Assembly: GCA_035532075.1 (NCBI GenBank)
Contig: DATKRV010000096.1
Location: 1-8,001 of the forward strand
From: CAIVND01 sp035532075
Lineage (GTDB): Bacteria > Actinomycetota > Acidimicrobiia > Acidimicrobiales > Bog-793
Length of the DNA stretch: 8,001 bases
Direction: 5' to 3'
Of this stretch, positions 6,119 through 8,001 are shown one piece after another. A model generated the notes under the pieces. The model ran no database searches. It was not told the origin of the DNA and saw only the letters and a list, made by a program, of their open reading frames with translations. The number at the start of each line of letters is the position of its first letter. Positions within the stretch are counted from its first letter, which is position 1. Made by a program: the position numbers and the translations under genes.

Positions 6119-6337
6119 TCTGGCATCCGACCAGTGTCGCTGGCACCGTTTCCCTATCGCTTATGCACGACGATCTTTCGGCGAATGCAGGATCGGGTGC
6201 GTCGACATCGTCCTCCTCAGATCGATCTCTCTCGGCCGTGTTGCGTCCCAGATCGCCCGATGAGCAGCTTGCCGAGTGGGCATGATTGTGCGGCCAGGCG
6301 TGCGATGCTACGAAGGACCGCAATAAGGGGAACGACG
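6119..6337. promoter_or_regulatory. Divergent promoter region
   Basis: These 219 bases separate the minus-strand operon from the plus-strand small gene. A weak promoter-like pair for the latter is TTGTGC (6286-6291) and TACGAA (6309-6314) with a 17-base gap, placing a start about a dozen bases before the ribosome binding site. A 10-bp palindrome, AGATCGATCT (6219-6228), lies near the middle and could bind a regulator of both directions, but such short palindromes also arise by chance. The plus-strand frame that crosses this region upstream of 6338 overlaps the divergent gene and is not used. Confidence 0.3.
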
Positions 6338-6604
6338 ATGGGGTTGGAACGATCTACACCGCAACCGGCGGCGAAGCTCAAGGTGATCAGCGGAGAAGAT
6401 CTTCTCTGCAAGCAAAAGGGTTGCTCAAAGGCAGCGACAGGCTACGTCACCTTGAAACTCAAAGGACCGAGCAACGACGAGCAGCCCGCCTTCCAGCTTG
6501 GAGTACCAATGCGCATACCAATGTGCGATGAGCACCGCGGGATGGTTGGAAGCGATACGCACGCCGACCCGAGCACGCCTAGATCGCCGAGCGGCGCCAG
6601 CTGA
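6338..6604 (+). CDS. Small protein with a possible zinc knuckle, 88 residues
   Basis: I chose the ATG at 6338 because AAGGGGAA (6325-6332) sits an ideal distance upstream. The open frame continues far upstream to 5906, but that part lies opposite the substrate-binding gene. The protein has C24 and C29 in LLCKQKGCSKAATGYVTLKL, then C63 and H66 in PMCDEHRGMV. C-x4-C plus C-x2-H about 34 residues later could hold one zinc between two beta strands. The N-terminus is polar, the C-terminus (THADPSTPRSPSGAS) is disordered, and there is no signal peptide or membrane segment. I do not recognise a named family. A structural zinc site and a nucleic-acid or protein contact are guesses. It is divergent from the substrate-binding operon and may share its control region. 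Confidence 0.7.
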   Translation: MGLERSTPQPAAKLKVISGEDLLCKQKGCSKAATGYVTLKLKGPSNDEQPAFQLGVPMRIPMCDEHRGMVGSDTHADPSTPRSPSGAS

Positions 6605-6605
6605 A

Positions 6606-6642
6606 GTCACACTCTGGCGCCCCGAAACGCCGGGCACGTGAC
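6606..6642 (+). terminator. Hairpin just after the small zinc-knuckle gene, weak terminator candidate
   Basis: GTCAC (6606-6610) pairs with GTGAC (6638-6642), and inside it GGCG (6616-6619) pairs with CGCC (6628-6631) around an 8-base loop; the inner loops are 5 and 6 bases. It begins right after the TGA. There is no T tract after it, so intrinsic termination would be weak. Confidence 0.3.
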
Positions 6643-6771
6643 GCTCCTTATGCGCGACTCGTTTGCGACCGATAGACACTTTGAGAACGCTGCATTTGCA
6701 CGTTGTCAATCGGCGCGATCCCGCGAATGCCTTGGCCTTCCCAAATCGTGCCATTGAAAGAGGTTCACATT

Positions 6772-6876
6772 ATGTCAGTACTTGCATCGCCAGGGGGGAC
6801 AGGCTCACCTGGCCACCGGGTGGATTCCCGGCTCGTGCCGACCGCGGGAGCTCGGCTCAACCGCGCATTTCAGTGA
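6772..6876 (+). CDS. Possible 34-codon small open frame
   Basis: An ATG at 6772 is preceded by GAAAGAGG (6756-6763) with an 8-base spacer, the best ribosome binding site in the stretch. The frame reads MSVLASPGGTGSPGHRVDSR and ends with TGA at 6874-6876. The peptide is polar and glycine/arginine-rich, has no membrane segment, and matches nothing I know. It could be a leader peptide for the downstream gene or chance. Confidence 0.2.
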   Translation: MSVLASPGGTGSPGHRVDSRLVPTAGARLNRAFQ

Positions 6877-6925
6877 TTACAGAACGCGCATTCGCGTGAT
6901 TATCGATCGCGAGATTCGTTGATCG
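6864..6925. repeat. Short array of degenerate units, about 23-base period
   Basis: CGCATTTCAGTGATTA (6864-6879) recurs 23 bases later as CGCATTCGCGTGATTA (6887-6902) with 13 of 16 matches. A looser third unit, CGAGATTCGTTGAT (6910-6923), follows at the same period. Repeats at roughly two helical turns can be binding sites for a regulator. Three units with such divergence are weak evidence. Confidence 0.35.
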
Positions 6926-7053
6926 CCAACAATCGACCGGACGGCAATTAATCTGGAGTTGCTCGATGACTGCGATGTGTCATTGGAAATACGTAACGTG
7001 GCGGCGATTCATGCCGTTGTTCTCATCAAGAAGCGTTCGGGATTGGCGATGAA

Positions 7054-7908
7054 GTGACCGATGGTTCAAAAAACATCACACCAATGTTTCGTCGGGTACT
7101 GAGTTTCATCTGGGCCCTGTCGCCGTTGCTTTTGGGATTGCCAGCGACACTTTGTTTCGCTTGGGCTGCTCGACGCCTTCGTAGCGTCGCGTTGGCATTC
7201 GAGGCAGCTTGTTACGGCGCCGCCACGGTCGTCGCGTTCGATTTCGTCAATAGTGCAAAGAACGCGAGTGGCGGCATCTTCATCGCCCTGATGCTCGTTT
7301 CGACCGTTCGAGCGCTCTCGATCCGGAGGCGGCTTTTTTTTCCAGCGGGCATGGTGACGCCAGAGCCCCCCACATTGCCTACAATGGCGCCGCTTGCAAA
7401 CTGGAAACCCGTGTTCCCAGCATCGCTCGCCGAGCCGCCTGATATCACCAAACCGGCGACGTGGCTGAACTCCACCCTGTGTACCGGTGAGGACAACCAC
7501 CTATTGCGCATGCCCGTGCGAGGCACGCTGGTGATGACGATATCTGGTGCGGTTCTTCTCGGTCTCGACTGGAAGTTCCACATTGTTGGCCGCGGTCTCG
7601 GAATTGGGATCGGTCTGTTGCTAACGCCACTTTTCGTCCTCATGTTCTCACGGAGAATCGATGGTTCAGTTTTGTATTACCGACAGTGGGGAGTGTTGCA
7701 CCGCTTGCCATTGGAGAATGTCACGGGAATCACCACCTCGGAGAGATCCTCTGCGCTCTTGCTGCAGGCCCCGAGATTGCGACGACCTGTCAGTATTGGC
7801 TTTCGAGCACGGGCGTGGTCCATGCCAACAGATGCCCGCGAGCACCTTGTCGGTTGGCTTAGAGGCCGCGCGGAAAGGCGTAAGACAAGACCATCCACCA
7901 GTCGTTGA
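7054..7908 (+). CDS. Membrane protein with C-terminal bacterial PH-like region
   Basis: A 284-residue protein in two halves. Residues 1-95 hold two or three hydrophobic helices (about 15-38, 45-65, 73-88) separated by basic turns (ARRLRS, SIRRRLF), a pattern common in small actinobacterial membrane proteins. A proline-rich linker (99-135) follows. Two further helices (about 157-172 and 181-198) lead into a soluble tail at 201-271 (RIDGSVLYYRQWGVLHRLPL, ENVTGITTSE...). That layout of a helix pair then a small beta domain, with a strand rich in Tyr/Trp, resembles bacterial PH-domain membrane proteins of unknown function. The GTG at 7054 has only a weak GGCGATGAA upstream; ATG at 7084 is an alternative that would drop ten residues. 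No operon partner is seen. A putative insertion sequence starts just after the stop. Confidence 0.8.
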   Translation: MTDGSKNITPMFRRVLSFIWALSPLLLGLPATLCFAWAARRLRSVALAFEAACYGAATVVAFDFVNSAKNASGGIFIALMLVSTVRALSIRRRLFFPAGMVTPEPPTLPTMAPLANWKPVFPASLAEPPDITKPATWLNSTLCTGEDNHLLRMPVRGTLVMTISGAVLLGLDWKFHIVGRGLGIGIGLLLTPLFVLMFSRRIDGSVLYYRQWGVLHRLPLENVTGITTSERSSALLLQAPRLRRPVSIGFRARAWSMPTDAREHLVGWLRGRAERRKTRPSTSR

Positions 7909-7914
7909 GTTGAA

Positions 7915-7929
7915 CCCGAAAAAATCGGG
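7915..7929 (+). other. Perfect 5-bp hairpin with an A5 loop before the terminal gene
   Basis: CCCGA (7915-7919) and TCGGG (7925-7929) enclose AAAAA. It starts seven bases after the upstream stop codon. No T tract follows. If the next gene is a transposase, this lies in or next to the left end of that element and may be part of its terminal sequence or a guard against read-through. Confidence 0.35.
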
Positions 7930-7955
7930 GTATCCAAACAACCAACAACGACTAA

Positions 7956-7962
7956 TGGAGGT
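7956..7962 (+). promoter_or_regulatory. Strong ribosome binding site of the terminal gene
   Basis: TGGAGGT sits ten bases before the ATG at 7973 and is the best Shine-Dalgarno match in the window. It decides the start of the truncated gene. Confidence 0.7.
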
Positions 7963-7972
7963 CCTTACTATT

Positions 7973-8001
7973 ATGCGCGCACTCGATCCGGAAGTGTTTG
8001 A
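7973..8001 (+). CDS. Start of a gene cut by the window edge, probably an IS5-type transposase
   Basis: ATG at 7973 follows a strong ribosome binding site and reads MRALDPEVF before the window ends. I recall MRALDPEVxDAVW-type openings from a large group of actinobacterial IS5-family transposases (those ending ERTNSWLxNxGQLRRxTDRR), and the position 64 bases after the preceding stop fits an insertion sequence joined to that gene's 3' end. Nine residues cannot prove it. This would be a different element from the one at the left edge, whose transposase ends DYERLPETHEALVRWAM. Both point in the same direction. Confidence 0.5.

Larger units (their letters stand above)
6605..7053. other. About 450 bases without a secure gene
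   Basis: Between two plus-strand genes. The stretch holds a hairpin at 6606-6642, a possible 34-codon small open frame at 6772-6876, an 11-base palindrome CCACCGGGTGG, and a short array of near-repeats at 6864-6925. The longer open frame at 6663-6899 has no ribosome binding site and no recognisable product. The sequence may be a long leader of the gene at 7054 or decayed sequence. Confidence 0.45.

Noticed and set aside
5427..6323. 298-codon minus-strand frame, the second longest in the window
   Set aside because: It is the shifted-frame shadow of the substrate-binding gene; rich in Arg, His and Pro with no domain.
6905..6960. Possible fourth copy of the dispersed repeat (ACGGCAATT near 6940 and a reverse-strand CGATTGTTGG)
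   Set aside because: Only short pieces match, in conflicting orientations, and the spacing of the other blocks is absent.
1..8001. CRISPR array, tRNA or rRNA genes
   Set aside because: No regularly spaced identical repeats and no RNA gene signature was seen on either strand.

Overview
The window looks like an accessory stretch of an actinomycete-type chromosome (Actinomycetota, possibly Acidimicrobiia). The grounds are a fairly high G+C content, the style of the membrane proteins, a GNAT acetyltransferase and a signal-less substrate-binding protein of kinds I associate with that phylum, and IS5-type transposase pieces at both edges. The lineage is inferred from protein style only. Recognisable genes cover roughly 63% of the window, which is low for a bacterium. 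Long gene-free gaps lie at 122-744, 1381-2071, 3323-3745 and 6605-7053.

Layout. 2-121 is the C-terminal end of an IS5-family transposase (+), followed by a gap with no recognisable gene. 745-1380 (-) is a six-helix membrane protein, and 1381-2071 is another empty gap. 2072-2566 (-) is a ferritin-like diiron protein with a poly-arginine tail. It is divergent from 2843-3322 (+), a small four-helix membrane protein with two histidine pairs spaced 14 residues apart, as in b-type cytochromes. 3746-4675 (-) is a secreted protein with a cupredoxin-like fold that lacks the usual copper ligands. 5399-6118 and 4905-5402 (-) form a two-gene operon with a GTGA overlap: a cytoplasmic substrate-binding protein followed by a GNAT acetyltransferase. 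6338-6604 (+) is a small protein with a possible zinc knuckle (two Cys, then Cys-x2-His). 7054-7908 (+) is a membrane protein with a C-terminal PH-like region. At 7973 a new + strand gene begins with a strong ribosome binding site; its nine visible residues resemble the start of an IS5-type transposase different from the one at the left edge.

The most unusual feature is not a gene. Three diverged copies of the same intergenic sequence lie in the same orientation at about 2617-2745, 3434-3622 and 4785-4989. They share an ungapped 32-nt core that folds into a hairpin with some compensatory base changes, plus flanking blocks at conserved distances. The third copy runs into the 3' end of the GNAT gene and supplies its last residues and stop codon. 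This could be a mobile non-autonomous element, a structured RNA or regulatory element, or a decayed gene fragment; the sequence alone does not decide.

No coherent multi-gene pathway joins the window. The best functional pairings are the divergent ferritin-like/cytochrome-b-like pair (iron or redox) and the substrate-binding/acetyltransferase operon (small-molecule sensing or modification). Two different IS ends bounding a gene-poor region suggest past insertion and decay.
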